Origin: JBCBGF01 sp039193455
GTDB lineage: Bacteria; Pseudomonadota; Alphaproteobacteria; Rhodobacterales; Rhodobacteraceae
Assembly: GCA_039193455.1 (NCBI GenBank)
Contig: JBCCWO010000010.1
Coordinates: forward strand, 70,142 to 134,141
Direction: 5' to 3'
Length of the DNA: 64,000 bases
Shown: piece after piece, positions 54,257 through 62,797 of the stretch
How positions within the stretch are numbered: the first letter of the stretch is position 1
How the letters are laid out: each line of letters begins with the position of its first letter
Position numbers and translations under genes: made by a program
The notes under the pieces: generated by a model
Seen by the model: the letters and a program-made list of their open reading frames with translations, nothing else
Databases searched by the model: none
Told to the model about the DNA's origin: nothing

Positions 54257-54616
54257 TTGGAAAAATCACTCTACGAGAAATACGGCGGGTTCTCGACAGT
54301 CAGCAAGATTGTCATGACCCTTTATGACAAACTGCTCGACGACGATGATGTCGGGCCATTTTTCGATGATGTCGATATGGCCAGGCTGATTGACCACCAG
54401 ACCAAGTTTGTCTCGTCGCTAATGGGCGGTCCGGCATCCTTCACGGATACGCATATTGAAAACGCGCACAAACACCTGACAATTTACGACGCGCATTTCG
54501 ACAAACTGAAGGATCTGATTCACGAGACGCTGACCGAATTCAGCGTGGACGGAGAGGACATTCAAACGGTTCTCGCCGCGTTCGAACAACGCCGCAGTCT
54601 TTTGACCGAGGGCTGA
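54257..54616 (+). CDS. Group 1 truncated haemoglobin
   Basis: A 119-residue truncated globin. B10 Tyr is Y23 (LYDKLL), the CD/E region is DHQTKFVSSLMGGP and the proximal His is H71 (NAHKHLTIYDAHFD). Such globins detoxify NO or sense O2/NO. The start TTG 54257 has GGGGAC upstream and gives the family's usual length; longer frames begin inside the previous gene. It lies one base before the PAS-cyclase gene, a context that suggests gas signalling. Confidence 0.9.
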   Translation: MEKSLYEKYGGFSTVSKIVMTLYDKLLDDDDVGPFFDDVDMARLIDHQTKFVSSLMGGPASFTDTHIENAHKHLTIYDAHFDKLKDLIHETLTEFSVDGEDIQTVLAAFEQRRSLLTEG

Positions 54617-54617
54617 T

Positions 54618-55664
54618 ATGTCGATCGAGGCGATCAATGAACAGCTTCTTCGGGCAATCGGAGTCGGTGTGGCGCTGGTTGAGACGAAGTCTCTGACGGT
54701 GCGGTTTGCAAACGATACGTTCGTCGAATGGTTTGGCCGGCCGGAGGACACCGTTACGTTATACGAGGTGCTGCCAGCATTTGATCGCGAGGCCGCAATT
54801 GCCGGTCTGAAAGAGGAGGGCAAATTCACCGCCGAGGTCACATTCAAGGTCAAACGCCGGACGATGACGGTAGCTGTCGAGTTCAACCGCGCGCTGGAAG
54901 ACGACGAAGACATGATTGTTCTGGTCTGTCAAAACATCACGCGGATCAAGGAGTTGGAGTCCATGATCGATTCCTACTCCATGATGGTGGAACGCAATAC
55001 ACACGAGATCCGGCGCGAAAAGGAACAGGTTGAAAAGCTGCTTCTGAACATGATGCCGCGGACGGCCTATGAGGAATACAAGTCCTTCGGCGTTGTCGCG
55101 CCGCGCGTCTTTGAAAGCGTATCGGTCCTGACGCTGGATTTCGCCGAATTTGATGCGATCCTGTCCGCTCATGAGCCGTCTGTGATCGTCAGCGAATTGA
55201 ACGATATCTACACGGCGTTTGACCGGATCGGCGAGCAGTTCGGGTGCGAGCGGGTGCGCACGACCGGTGACAGCTATTTCGCCGTGTCGGGCGTTCCAGA
55301 TCCGGTGCGCGACCATTCCGGATCCATCGCGAACACAGCGATCCGGTTTTTACGCTATCTCGAACGCCGAAATTCGACACATCCGATTTCGTGGAACGCG
55401 CGGATCGGGCTGGCATCCGGACCGGTGGTTGGCTCGGTCGTTGGTGTTCAAAGGTACATCTACGACGTGTTCGGCCCGGCCGTGACGGCAGCGGATACTA
55501 TTCGCCTTGCCGCCGATCCGATGGCGATCGCCGCCGATAGCTCAATCGCCGATCTACTCGACTCCCGGTTTGCGATGCGGCTACTCGACCCCTCGGCCAG
55601 CACGGCGCCCGCCATTTCGCAAGCCTTCGTCCTGTCTGAAGGCGACGTCGCGAGCCAGTCATGA
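54618..55664 (+). CDS. PAS-coiled coil-class III nucleotide cyclase homologue
   Basis: A 348-residue protein: PAS-like domain (residues 10-110), a signalling helix (EIRREKEQVEKLLLNMMPR) and a class III adenylate/guanylate cyclase domain. The two metal Asp residues are kept (D174 in LTLDFAEF; D218 in RTTGDSYF). The base-selecting Lys is Arg214 and Asp283 is present, but the transition-state Asn and Arg align with Thr290 and Thr294. Activity may be altered or lost, making it a possible nucleotide sensor. Next to the truncated haemoglobin. Confidence 0.88.
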   Translation: MSIEAINEQLLRAIGVGVALVETKSLTVRFANDTFVEWFGRPEDTVTLYEVLPAFDREAAIAGLKEEGKFTAEVTFKVKRRTMTVAVEFNRALEDDEDMIVLVCQNITRIKELESMIDSYSMMVERNTHEIRREKEQVEKLLLNMMPRTAYEEYKSFGVVAPRVFESVSVLTLDFAEFDAILSAHEPSVIVSELNDIYTAFDRIGEQFGCERVRTTGDSYFAVSGVPDPVRDHSGSIANTAIRFLRYLERRNSTHPISWNARIGLASGPVVGSVVGVQRYIYDVFGPAVTAADTIRLAADPMAIAADSSIADLLDSRFAMRLLDPSASTAPAISQAFVLSEGDVASQS

Positions 55665-57115
55665 AACGCGGGTCCGACCTGTCGGCCACGACGCCTGTGT
55701 CGGGGGCTGAGCTGATCGAGCTGTTTGATGAGCCCGCGGCCGTATTTGATGCCGACGGAAATCTGCGCCTCTCCAACGCAGCGTTTTCAGGTGTCTTTGC
55801 ACCCATCAGCCAGTTTCTAACCGAAGGCACTTCCTGGCAGATTTTTTTGTCTGAAGCAGAGCGCAAAGGCGTCCTGCCGCCCGAGACCTGCAACGAACTG
55901 CGCCTGATCGAAGAAAATCACCTTCAGGAAGCCACAAAGGCACCGACCGTCAGCACGTCCTTCGCGGACGGATCGAATATGGATATCGTGATGACGTCCC
56001 TATCCAACGGTGCGTTCAGCCTGCGTCTGACCGTAGGCTGGCCTTCGGATGAAGATGATCGTGAGATCGAGCAAGTGATGGCCAAGGTGCTGGAAGCCTG
56101 TCCGACCAGCCTGACCATGGCACGCATTGGGGACGGCCAAATTCTGTATCGCTCGCCCGCCGCGACTGAACTTCTTGGCAAGGGCATGAACAGCCACGAC
56201 CACTTTGTGAACCGAGAAGACCGCGCGGACTTTGTCACGGCGCTATTGCCCGACTCGCGCGTGGACGACATGCGGATGACAGGCCGCAAAAGCGACGGGG
56301 CGGCGTTTCCGGCCTCGATCTCGGCCCGCCTCATCGACTATCGCGGCGAGGATGTCGTTGTGTACAGCATTCTCAACCTGACCGACGACATCGCGCTACA
56401 AAGCGAACTTGCGCGTCAGAAAGACCTGACATTCCGGGCTGAAAAGATGTCGGCACTGGGTGAACTGCTTGCCGGCGTGGCGCATGAATTGAACAATCCA
56501 CTCTCGATCGTTGTTGGCAACATGCTCATCCTCAAGGAAGAAAACCTACCCAACACGGTGATCGGGCGGGTGAACAAAGTCTCGGACGCGGCAGAGCGTT
56601 GCGTGCGCATCGTGCGGAGCTTTCTGGCGATGGCCCGCGAGCGCCCGATGGTTTTGACGGATGCCGCGCCCGCGATCCTGGTCGACACGGCGATAGATAG
56701 CTACCATGCCGATGCCCAGGGAACCGATGTTGATGTTGTGTCCCAGGTGGCGAACGACTTGCCGGTTCTTCGTGTCGACGAGACGCAGATCGTTCAGGTC
56801 TTGTCCAATCTCTTGATCAATGCCGCGCAAGCCATAGGCGAGACGGGGGTGGGCGACAGAGTCCTTGTTGGAACCGCCATTTCAGAGAACCCGAATTATC
56901 TTCGGCTGACGATTGAAGACAATGGTCCGGGTGTTCCCGATGACATCGCCGACAAGATTTTCGATCCGTTGTTCACGACAAAGTCGGCGGGCAAGGGGAC
57001 TGGTGTTGGTTTGGCCCTGTGCAACCGTATCGTTGCCTCGCATGGTGGTACGATTTCGCTGCGCAGGGATGTGACCGAAGGCGCATGTTTTGTGCTGGAT
57101 CTACCAATCGCTTGA
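55661..57115 (+). CDS. PAS sensor histidine kinase
   Basis: A 484-residue soluble kinase. Order: PAS-like sensor (AAVFDADGNLRLSNAAF), a second PAS (EACPTSLTMARIGDGQILY), HisKA with H-box GVAHELNNPLSIVVG and HATPase (IEDNGPGVPDDI, SAGKGTGVGLAL). There is no receiver domain and no adjacent response regulator, so it may signal to the OmpR regulator at 44662, whose own kinase it resembles. Coupled to the cyclase by ATGA. Confidence 0.92.
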   Translation: MKRGSDLSATTPVSGAELIELFDEPAAVFDADGNLRLSNAAFSGVFAPISQFLTEGTSWQIFLSEAERKGVLPPETCNELRLIEENHLQEATKAPTVSTSFADGSNMDIVMTSLSNGAFSLRLTVGWPSDEDDREIEQVMAKVLEACPTSLTMARIGDGQILYRSPAATELLGKGMNSHDHFVNREDRADFVTALLPDSRVDDMRMTGRKSDGAAFPASISARLIDYRGEDVVVYSILNLTDDIALQSELARQKDLTFRAEKMSALGELLAGVAHELNNPLSIVVGNMLILKEENLPNTVIGRVNKVSDAAERCVRIVRSFLAMARERPMVLTDAAPAILVDTAIDSYHADAQGTDVDVVSQVANDLPVLRVDETQIVQVLSNLLINAAQAIGETGVGDRVLVGTAISENPNYLRLTIEDNGPGVPDDIADKIFDPLFTTKSAGKGTGVGLALCNRIVASHGGTISLRRDVTEGACFVLDLPIA

Positions 57116-57130
57116 GGGGTGGTGGTATTC

Positions 57131-57161
57131 CGGGCGCGTCTCGGAAGTCTCTGCGCGCCCG
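57131..57161 (+). terminator. Possible terminator after the histidine kinase
   Basis: CGGGCGCG and CGCGCCCG form an eight-base stem with a 15-base loop; TTTTT follows seven bases later. Weak but correctly placed. Confidence 0.45.
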
Positions 57162-57646
57162 AACTCAGTTTTTCATTTCGTATCGTGTGATACTCGCCGC
57201 TCAGTTTGCTTTCTAGGCCATGCAGAATAAGGTCCAACGATTTCCGGAGCATCAGTTTCTAACAAGTGCATGCCAGCACCTCCTGGGTTTTGTTTCGATG
57301 CTCAGATGCTAGCGTCGTAGCGTTTCTGCTTTATGTCAGCGGTGCACCAAGTTGTTTCTGTCGTTTCAATCTGGGCATTGATTTGGATGAGACACCACGC
57401 TTCTGTTCTGCGGCGAGCTGCATCGCAGCGTTTGGGCACGGTGTTCAAAGTCTGCTTTGGCCGCGAGTGACGGACTCCAAAACGCTCAACTGTCAGAATG
57501 CTGCGCTGCATCGGAGGTCCGCAGAGCGCCCAAACCTACAAAATGCTGCGTCGTAGAGAATTTCTGTTTTCTTGGGCGCTCGAAAGCAAAGGAGAGCAAC
57601 CCTTACAATGCTACTCTCCTAAGTCTTATTCAGTTGAGACTCAGAT
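57162..57646. other. Gene-poor region of lower GC
   Basis: About 480 bases. Short frames exist but none has a ribosome-binding site or protein-like composition. Short GCTGCGTCGTAG-like words recur loosely (near 57310, 57500 and 57540). No RNA gene recognised. Confidence 0.5.
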
Positions 57647-58090
57647 TTATTCGCGTTCAAACCCGCCCCAGTCGCCAGTGAAGATAGCACCCATGTTCAT
57701 GCCATAGGATGCTGCCTTGAGCTCCTCCGGCACATCACCCCGAAAGATGAATGGACCGGGCGTTGCGAACTCTACGAGCTGAGGAAAGAACTGGGCGGCA
57801 GTCTCGGACAAGTGGAAGGCCAAAGCATCCCCGTCTTCAAACACCTCATGGATGACAATCTGATTGCCGGTTTCTGACACCGCGATTTCATAGGCGATCA
57901 GGCCGGGCTCATTGGCTTCAAGTATTTCGCCGACGGTGCCATAGGTGGCGACAAGCCGTTCTTCTTGCCCTTCGTGCGCTGTCCAAATGTAGGTGAGCGT
58001 GATTTCAGAGCCGTTATCTGCCAGTGCAGGCACACCCGTCACGGCGAACATTGCGGCGGCGGCAGTCGCTTTCAGATTTGCGAAAGTCAT
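57647..58090 (-). CDS. Exported ABM-domain monooxygenase-like protein
   Basis: A 147-residue protein with signal peptide MTFANLKATAAAAMFAVTGVPALA and an antibiotic-biosynthesis-monooxygenase (ABM)/dimeric alpha-beta-barrel domain (LTYIWTAHEGQEERLVATYG, VIHEVFEDGDALAFHLSETA). ATG 58090 has GGAGAAACC upstream. It is a paralogue of the next gene (HLSETA, ATPGPF and FGN/FRGDVP shared), but directed to the periplasm. The substrate may be a quinone or aldehyde; unknown. Confidence 0.8.
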   Translation of the reverse strand: MTFANLKATAAAAMFAVTGVPALADNGSEITLTYIWTAHEGQEERLVATYGTVGEILEANEPGLIAYEIAVSETGNQIVIHEVFEDGDALAFHLSETAAQFFPQLVEFATPGPFIFRGDVPEELKAASYGMNMGAIFTGDWGGFERE

Positions 58091-58124
58091 TGGTTTCTCC
58101 TTTTGGTTTTGGTCGTCGTTTCGG

Positions 58125-58493
58125 TCAGCGATAGAAGCCAACCCGGTGGCCCGCGAGCTCGGCAGCGAGACCCATGGCTTTGGCCGCCTGCTGCATTTCT
58201 GTTGGGACATTGCCGAAGAAGAGAAAGGCACCCGGTGTTGCTACTTCGAGAAGGCTCGGGAAGTGGGGACCTGCCGTTTCGCTCAGGTGAAAACCCAGTG
58301 CACCCGCATCGGCGAAGACATCGCGCACATAAAGTGCGTTTTCATCTTCCGACACATAAACTTGGACTTCCAAAGCGCCGGGCTCATTCGCCTGCATAGC
58401 GTCTGTTACGCCATCGTAAATGCCTTTGAGCGCTGCAAGCTGCCCCGGCTTGGCTGTCCACTTGTAGACGACTGTGATTGCGTTCGTGTCCAT
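58125..58493 (-). CDS. Cytosolic ABM-domain monooxygenase-like protein
   Basis: A 122-residue ABM-fold protein without signal peptide (ITVVYKWTAKPGQLAALKGI, VRDVFADAGALGFHLSETAG, ATPGAFLFFGNVP). ATG 58493 follows GGAGCGAG. It heads a two-gene operon with the exported paralogue and is divergent from a TetR regulator; twin operator-like sites lie between. Confidence 0.82.
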   Translation of the reverse strand: MDTNAITVVYKWTAKPGQLAALKGIYDGVTDAMQANEPGALEVQVYVSEDENALYVRDVFADAGALGFHLSETAGPHFPSLLEVATPGAFLFFGNVPTEMQQAAKAMGLAAELAGHRVGFYR

Positions 58494-58535
58494 GATCTCG
58501 CTCCGAGTTTGGGATTTGGCGGTCAATTCTGGTAT

Positions 58536-58553
58536 GGTAACTTTTCGATTACC
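58536..58553. promoter_or_regulatory. TetR-type operator, copy 1
   Basis: GGTAACTTTTCGATTACC: GGTAA/TTACC arms. It matches copy 2 at 14 or more of 18 positions, with 26-base spacing between starts. Confidence 0.6.
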
Positions 58554-58561
58554 TTGACAGA

Positions 58562-58579
58562 GATAACTGAACGATTACC
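58562..58579. promoter_or_regulatory. TetR-type operator, copy 2
   Basis: GATAACTGAACGATTACC, the second copy, between the divergent ABM operon and the tetR-type gene. Confidence 0.6.
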
Positions 58580-58609
58580 TTTGAGTCAACAGAAAGTTTG
58601 AGGACACCG

Positions 58610-59197
58610 ATGCCCAGCCCAAAAAAGTATATTCGCGAAGAGGTTCTTGACCGGGCCATCGAGCTTTTTCGGCGGCAAGGCTATTCGGCGACAAGTACCG
58701 CTGAACTCGTTGAAGAACTGGGAATGAACCGAAAAAGCATGTACGCCGAGTTCGGGTCAAAACAGGAATTGTTCGAAGCCGCTCTTGATCGCTACAGCGA
58801 GACTAACCTATCCCGCGTGCTGGCGCCCATCGAAGCGTCTGACGCCAATGCACAGAGCATCCGTGATGCCTTCCTTGGCTATGCATCAGCGAGTGAGACG
58901 AAGTTCCGTGGTCTTGGCTGTCTGATGGCAAACACAGCCGTTGAACGTGCAGCATTGGACCCAGGAAGCGCCAAATATGTCGATGCCTATCTCGATAGGC
59001 TTACGAACGGTTTTCGCAACGCTCTGGAAAACGCCCAAAGGGATGGTGATGTCAGCAGCGACGCTGATCTCGATGACCTTGCTGCACACTTTGTAAACTC
59101 GGTTGTTGGGATTTCCGCGCTGCTCCGGGCAAAGGCAACGCCGCAACAAATGTACGCGGCAGGTCGTGGCGCAACCAGTTTGCTAAGAGCGCACTGA
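58610..59197 (+). CDS. TetR-family transcriptional regulator
   Basis: A 195-residue regulator: helix-turn-helix at residues about 8-55 (LDRAIELFRRQGYSATSTAE, then LGMNRKSMYAEFGSKQELFE) and a TetR_C-type ligand domain (FRGLGCLMANTAVERAALDP). Cys in GLGCLM is typical of the YcdC/NemR-like group that senses electrophiles or quinones, which fits the divergent ABM genes. ATG 58610 follows TTGAGGA. Confidence 0.9.
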   Translation: MPSPKKYIREEVLDRAIELFRRQGYSATSTAELVEELGMNRKSMYAEFGSKQELFEAALDRYSETNLSRVLAPIEASDANAQSIRDAFLGYASASETKFRGLGCLMANTAVERAALDPGSAKYVDAYLDRLTNGFRNALENAQRDGDVSSDADLDDLAAHFVNSVVGISALLRAKATPQQMYAAGRGATSLLRAH

Positions 59198-59767
59198 ACC
59201 ACCGAAACTCAATAGCAGCTGTTCGCTCGAGCAGATATCCCCAGGATTCTTTCGTCTTAGACCTGATCCAGTGAACTCGACCTCGCTCAGATGTCGCTTT
59301 GCTTACACGAATTGCAATAAATGCTGCACGGGGAAAATTACGGCCTACACCATGGCACCACAACGCAACACGCGGCGGGTAACACTATGATACGCGTTAA
59401 CAGGCCGCGATCAGAACTGCCAATTCTCCCAAGCGTTGGAACCGACTTTGCAGCGCTACCCGAAAGGTCCACCACTGGCACGCTTGCGGTAGAAACTGTC
59501 GAGTATCGGTTCCACAAGGGCGAAGAATGGGTCTTCATTTGGGGATTTGGCTAGGGACCCGGTTGCTACGAGACTGCCAGACTTCACCGAAGTCGAATGT
59601 ACTATTCCGGAGGAACCACAGGTCGAGGGCAACAACATGAAACGCGTTAGCCTCGATCCGGACACAGCCGAGCAGTTTACATCCGCGAACGGCAACACGA
59701 GCATATTGGATCATATCGCAACTAGACAGGCATGGTGCGGGGCCCGACTTGCTGAAAGGACATGACA
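59198..59767. other. Gene-poor region upstream of the PEP-mutase-like gene
   Basis: About 570 bases. Two short plus-strand frames (59321-59554, 59547-59765) have mixed protein-like composition but no recognised family or good ribosome-binding site. They could be remnants of a decayed gene. Nothing else was identified. Confidence 0.45.
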
Positions 59768-60538
59768 ATGAACCAGATCCAACAAGCAAAGCTGTTTCGC
59801 AGCCTGCACGTAAAAGGCGCACCGGTGATCCTGTACAACATCTGGGACCCGGGTTCAGCGCAAGCTGTCGCGGATGCGGGGGCCAAAGCCATCGCCACCG
59901 GGAGCGCTCCAGTCGCAATGGCCCATGGATTTACAGATGGAGAAGTCATCCCTATGGACCTCGCGCTGGCGAACGCCCGCCGGATAGTCTCTGCTGTGTC
60001 GCAGCCTGTCACCCTGGACTTCGAGGGTGCCTATGGCCCTGAGCCGGAGAAAATTACTGAAAATACGTCTCTAGCTTTGGACACTGGCGTTGTCGGCTTC
60101 AATTTCGAAGATCAAGTCGTTGGCGGAGAGGGCTTGCACCCGATAAACGCACAAGCCAAACGCATCGCCGCAATGCGCGAGGGTTGCGGTGCTAAAGAAG
60201 TCCCGGCCTTCATAAACGCGCGGACCGACCTCTTCCTGAAGGCAAGGGTAAGCAGCTCGCCTCACACTCGAGAGATGATTGATGAAGCTGTGGATCGCGC
60301 CACAGCCTACGCGGAGGCAGGCGCTGATGGCTTCTTTGCGCCCGGTTTACTCGATTTGGACCTGATAGGCCAACTGTGCAAGCGGGTTTCCCTGCCGGTC
60401 AACATAATCGCACTGCCTGACGCTCCGGAAAGCGCGAAACTCGCCGAGGCCGGGGTCGCACGGATCAGCTATGGACCAGTTCCATATAGGAAGATGGTCG
60501 CGTGGCTATCAGATCAGGCAAGTGAGGTGTTTCGCTAG
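59768..60538 (+). CDS. Isocitrate lyase/PEP mutase family protein
   Basis: A 256-residue TIM-barrel enzyme of the isocitrate lyase/phosphonomutase family (VILYNIWDPGSAQAVADAGA, LDFEGAYGP for metal binding, FNFEDQVVGGEGLH, FINARTDLF). This subgroup often acts as an oxaloacetate or 2-methylisocitrate-like lyase, but specificity is unknown. ATG 59768 is chosen because GAAAGGA lies seven bases upstream; ATG 59762 is too close to it. Single gene. Confidence 0.87.
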   Translation: MNQIQQAKLFRSLHVKGAPVILYNIWDPGSAQAVADAGAKAIATGSAPVAMAHGFTDGEVIPMDLALANARRIVSAVSQPVTLDFEGAYGPEPEKITENTSLALDTGVVGFNFEDQVVGGEGLHPINAQAKRIAAMREGCGAKEVPAFINARTDLFLKARVSSSPHTREMIDEAVDRATAYAEAGADGFFAPGLLDLDLIGQLCKRVSLPVNIIALPDAPESAKLAEAGVARISYGPVPYRKMVAWLSDQASEVFR

Positions 60539-61058
60539 CAAACGACGGTTGCAGCGTCCAAGCCAAGTGGCATTCCGAACCACATCAGACCCTACAATAC
60601 CAAGCCGCTTTGCGCCGAAGATGCTTACCGCAACAGCCTATGCTCTCTCTGAAGCACATTCTTTTGGTCGGCCTTTAGTGGGAAAGCTTTTCCCACTATT
60701 CAGAAGCCCGCAGAGCTCCTTCCGCTTGGTTAAGTGTTCTGCCTGTTGTGTGGGTGAAAGTGATGCAACCCTGCTCGCTATCGCGGACGTCAGAACCAAA
60801 TCGCAGCAACGCTCATAATGCTAGATGCCGCATCAACAAGCACAGACCGCCCAATAACCAGGCCTTTCAGAACTAGCTGTGGAAGACCGTGCGGACTGTC
60901 CACAGGCCACGACAAATGAGCTTGCACCTGATGATGCCCTGGTTAGCTTCGCCATCGTGAGTATTGAGTTCCCTTCTACTTTGGCCTAGAGCCCACCGAC
61001 CTTTCGGGGTCGGTGACCTTCTTGGGCTTTGGTTAGGTACTGCTTCGCAATGGGCGCT
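60539..61058. other. Gene-poor region with a stem-loop
   Basis: About 520 bases without a supported gene. It ends in a stem-loop (60994-61015) near the 3' end of the minus-strand small gene. Confidence 0.5.
60994..61015. terminator. Stem-loop, possible terminator
   Basis: CACCGACC-tttcgg-GGTCGGTG with an outer AGCCC/GGGCT pairing. It lies about 45 bases past the end of the minus-strand gene at 61059 and could end that transcript. No long T-run on either side. Confidence 0.4.
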
Positions 61059-61343
61059 TCAGCTTTGTGTCGGCGCTTGCGTCACGACGTTTAGGTAATA
61101 GTCTTCTGCGGCGAGCAAGAGCTGATCAAGATCATCAGAAGCGATGCACATGGCGAGGTCGACAATGCTTGAAATCCGAGGTTCGCGCCGCCACGCCAGA
61201 AATGCCTGAATTACACCCGGATCGCCAAGTAGGCTTATTTCATCCCAAAATGCCTCTGCGAGGTTCATCTGCAAGTTCATCCGGCTCTGAATAAAGGCGA
61301 CACAATCATCGCTGCCGCAGCACGGCGGTGCGTTTCTAGGCAT
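61059..61343 (-). CDS. Small protein of unknown family, paralogue 1
   Basis: A 94-residue acidic protein with no recognised domain. Its C-terminal half (ISSIVDLAMCIASDDLDQLL, then LAAEDYYLN) closely matches the gene at 61687. The N-terminus has three Cys (PPCCGSDDC). It is probably helical and soluble. The start at 61343 has only a weak ribosome-binding site. The paralogue supports it as a real gene. Confidence 0.6.
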   Translation of the reverse strand: MPRNAPPCCGSDDCVAFIQSRMNLQMNLAEAFWDEISLLGDPGVIQAFLAWRREPRISSIVDLAMCIASDDLDQLLLAAEDYYLNVVTQAPTQS

Positions 61344-61686
61344 TGGAGTATCCGCTTGTTGGGGTTAGCGCGCCACTAAAACATCGGCGGGCCTAACTGG
61401 CCGATAGCGCTAACGATACCTTGATGCCAAACGCTACGTTACGTCAAAAATCCCCGATTACGTGCGCCGAGCGAAGCCTTTGCGAATATTTCGAACGCTT
61501 GGTTTTGCGCCTAGTTTTGTTTCTGCCACCAAAAGGTTTTTTCAGCTAGCGGTCGTGAAGCGTTGTCGGAACCCGAATCAAATCACACCCCTGGCTAGTC
61601 TTCCCAAACCGAGAAAAGACCACTACTCAACAAGAAGGCCACTCTGGCCAAGATGAGTGTATCGGAATACCTGCTCGGAACGTCGT
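61344..61686. other. Gap between the paralogous small genes
   Basis: About 340 bases of lower GC with no supported gene. A short plus-strand frame (61462-61656) is basic and has no ribosome-binding site. Confidence 0.5.
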
Positions 61687-61962
61687 TTACCCACAACTCA
61701 ATTTGAACTGCCGGTAGAAATCCTCTGCAGCAAAGAGTAGCTGGTCGAGGTCGTCGCTAGGCACAGTCATGGCAATTTCTACTAGGCTCGAGAGCCGGTG
61801 GTCATGCTTAACCGCCATCAGCAAGGCAATTGATTGGCTGCCCTCGGGTGTTTTGGCCTCTTCGGCGATACTACGCACAAACCGAAGGTACGGCTCCTCA
61901 AGGTCTCTCAAAGCCAAACACAGATCAACTTGATCGTCTCCGTGGTTGTCTCGGTCGCTCAT
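61687..61962 (-). CDS. Small protein of unknown family, paralogue 2
   Basis: A 91-residue acidic protein starting at ATG 61962 (MSDRDNHGDDQVDLCLALRD). The C-terminal LSSLVEIAMTVPSDDLDQLL and FAAEDFYRQ match paralogue 1 at most positions. The shared DDLDQLL.AAED core defines an unknown small family. Same strand as its partner, 343 bases away. Confidence 0.6.
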   Translation of the reverse strand: MSDRDNHGDDQVDLCLALRDLEEPYLRFVRSIAEEAKTPEGSQSIALLMAVKHDHRLSSLVEIAMTVPSDDLDQLLFAAEDFYRQFKLSCG

Positions 61963-62365
61963 GCCCGCCCCAAAAACGTGACCCCAAATTCCATAAATCA
62001 ATCGTACTGAGCCCAGCACGCCCAGCTACGCTTCAGATCACCTTCAACCAAAACGCACGCGCCTGCACCTAACGCACCCAGTCTAGGCTCCAGCTTCTCC
62101 ACGCAGATGCGCGTGGCTAGAGTAATTCGCGCCTCACCTAACATGGCTTGACAACAATATTACCTAAAGTTGAGCGCACGCCAAACAAATTTTCACAATT
62201 TGCGCCCTGTCAAACAACTTTGTTACCCTTATGGTTCCAGCCGTAACTTGACACTTCACTGCCACCACAAATCGCATAGTCTCCACACCGCAGCGCAATG
62301 TCGGTCACTCCGACGCCCTAAGCATTCACTGCTTGCTGCCCAGAGAGCTGATTGGAGAGAGCTAG
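61963..62365. other. Divergent control region before the XRE gene
   Basis: About 400 bases, AT-rich in its second half. TTGACA at 62148-62153 is a candidate -35 box. No gene supported. Confidence 0.45.
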
Positions 62366-62797
62366 ATGCAACTTGACGGCGCTCATGCGATTGATGTCGC
62401 CATGGGAGAAGTCATCGCTCGAAACCGAAGAAGATGCGAATTGAGCATTGGTCAGCTTGCGGATGCCATTGGCGCAACGGCGGCACAAATCAAGAGATAC
62501 GAGGCCGGTACAAACAAAGTCTCAGTTTCAAGGTTGCTGCAGCTTGCCGAGGTCTTCGAAGTCGCCCCTTCGTACCTTGTAGCTCAAGTCGTGGTAACAG
62601 CGCCGGTTCATCACTGTCGGCCCGGAAAAAACTCGCCGGTATCGGAGCTACTCTCATCTCGACAAGGCCAGGAACTTGTTGACGCTATCGCTCATGTGCG
62701 CACACATGGCCCAGGCTTAATGATCGACGAAATCCACGCCCTCTCGAAGCAACATGCTAACACGTGTGTGGAGGTCAGGCCGGCGAAACGGCTCTAG
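62366..62797 (+). CDS. XRE-family helix-turn-helix regulator
   Basis: A 143-residue DNA-binding protein. Residues about 12-70 form an XRE/Cro-type domain (ELSIGQLADAIGATAAQIKR, then YEAGTNKVSVSRLLQLAEVF) like that of small alphaproteobacterial repressors. The rest is unassigned. It starts at ATG 62366 with GAGAGAG-like bases upstream. Target unknown; may act in stress or on a mobile-element remnant. Confidence 0.82.
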   Translation: MQLDGAHAIDVAMGEVIARNRRRCELSIGQLADAIGATAAQIKRYEAGTNKVSVSRLLQLAEVFEVAPSYLVAQVVVTAPVHHCRPGKNSPVSELLSSRQGQELVDAIAHVRTHGPGLMIDEIHALSKQHANTCVEVRPAKRL

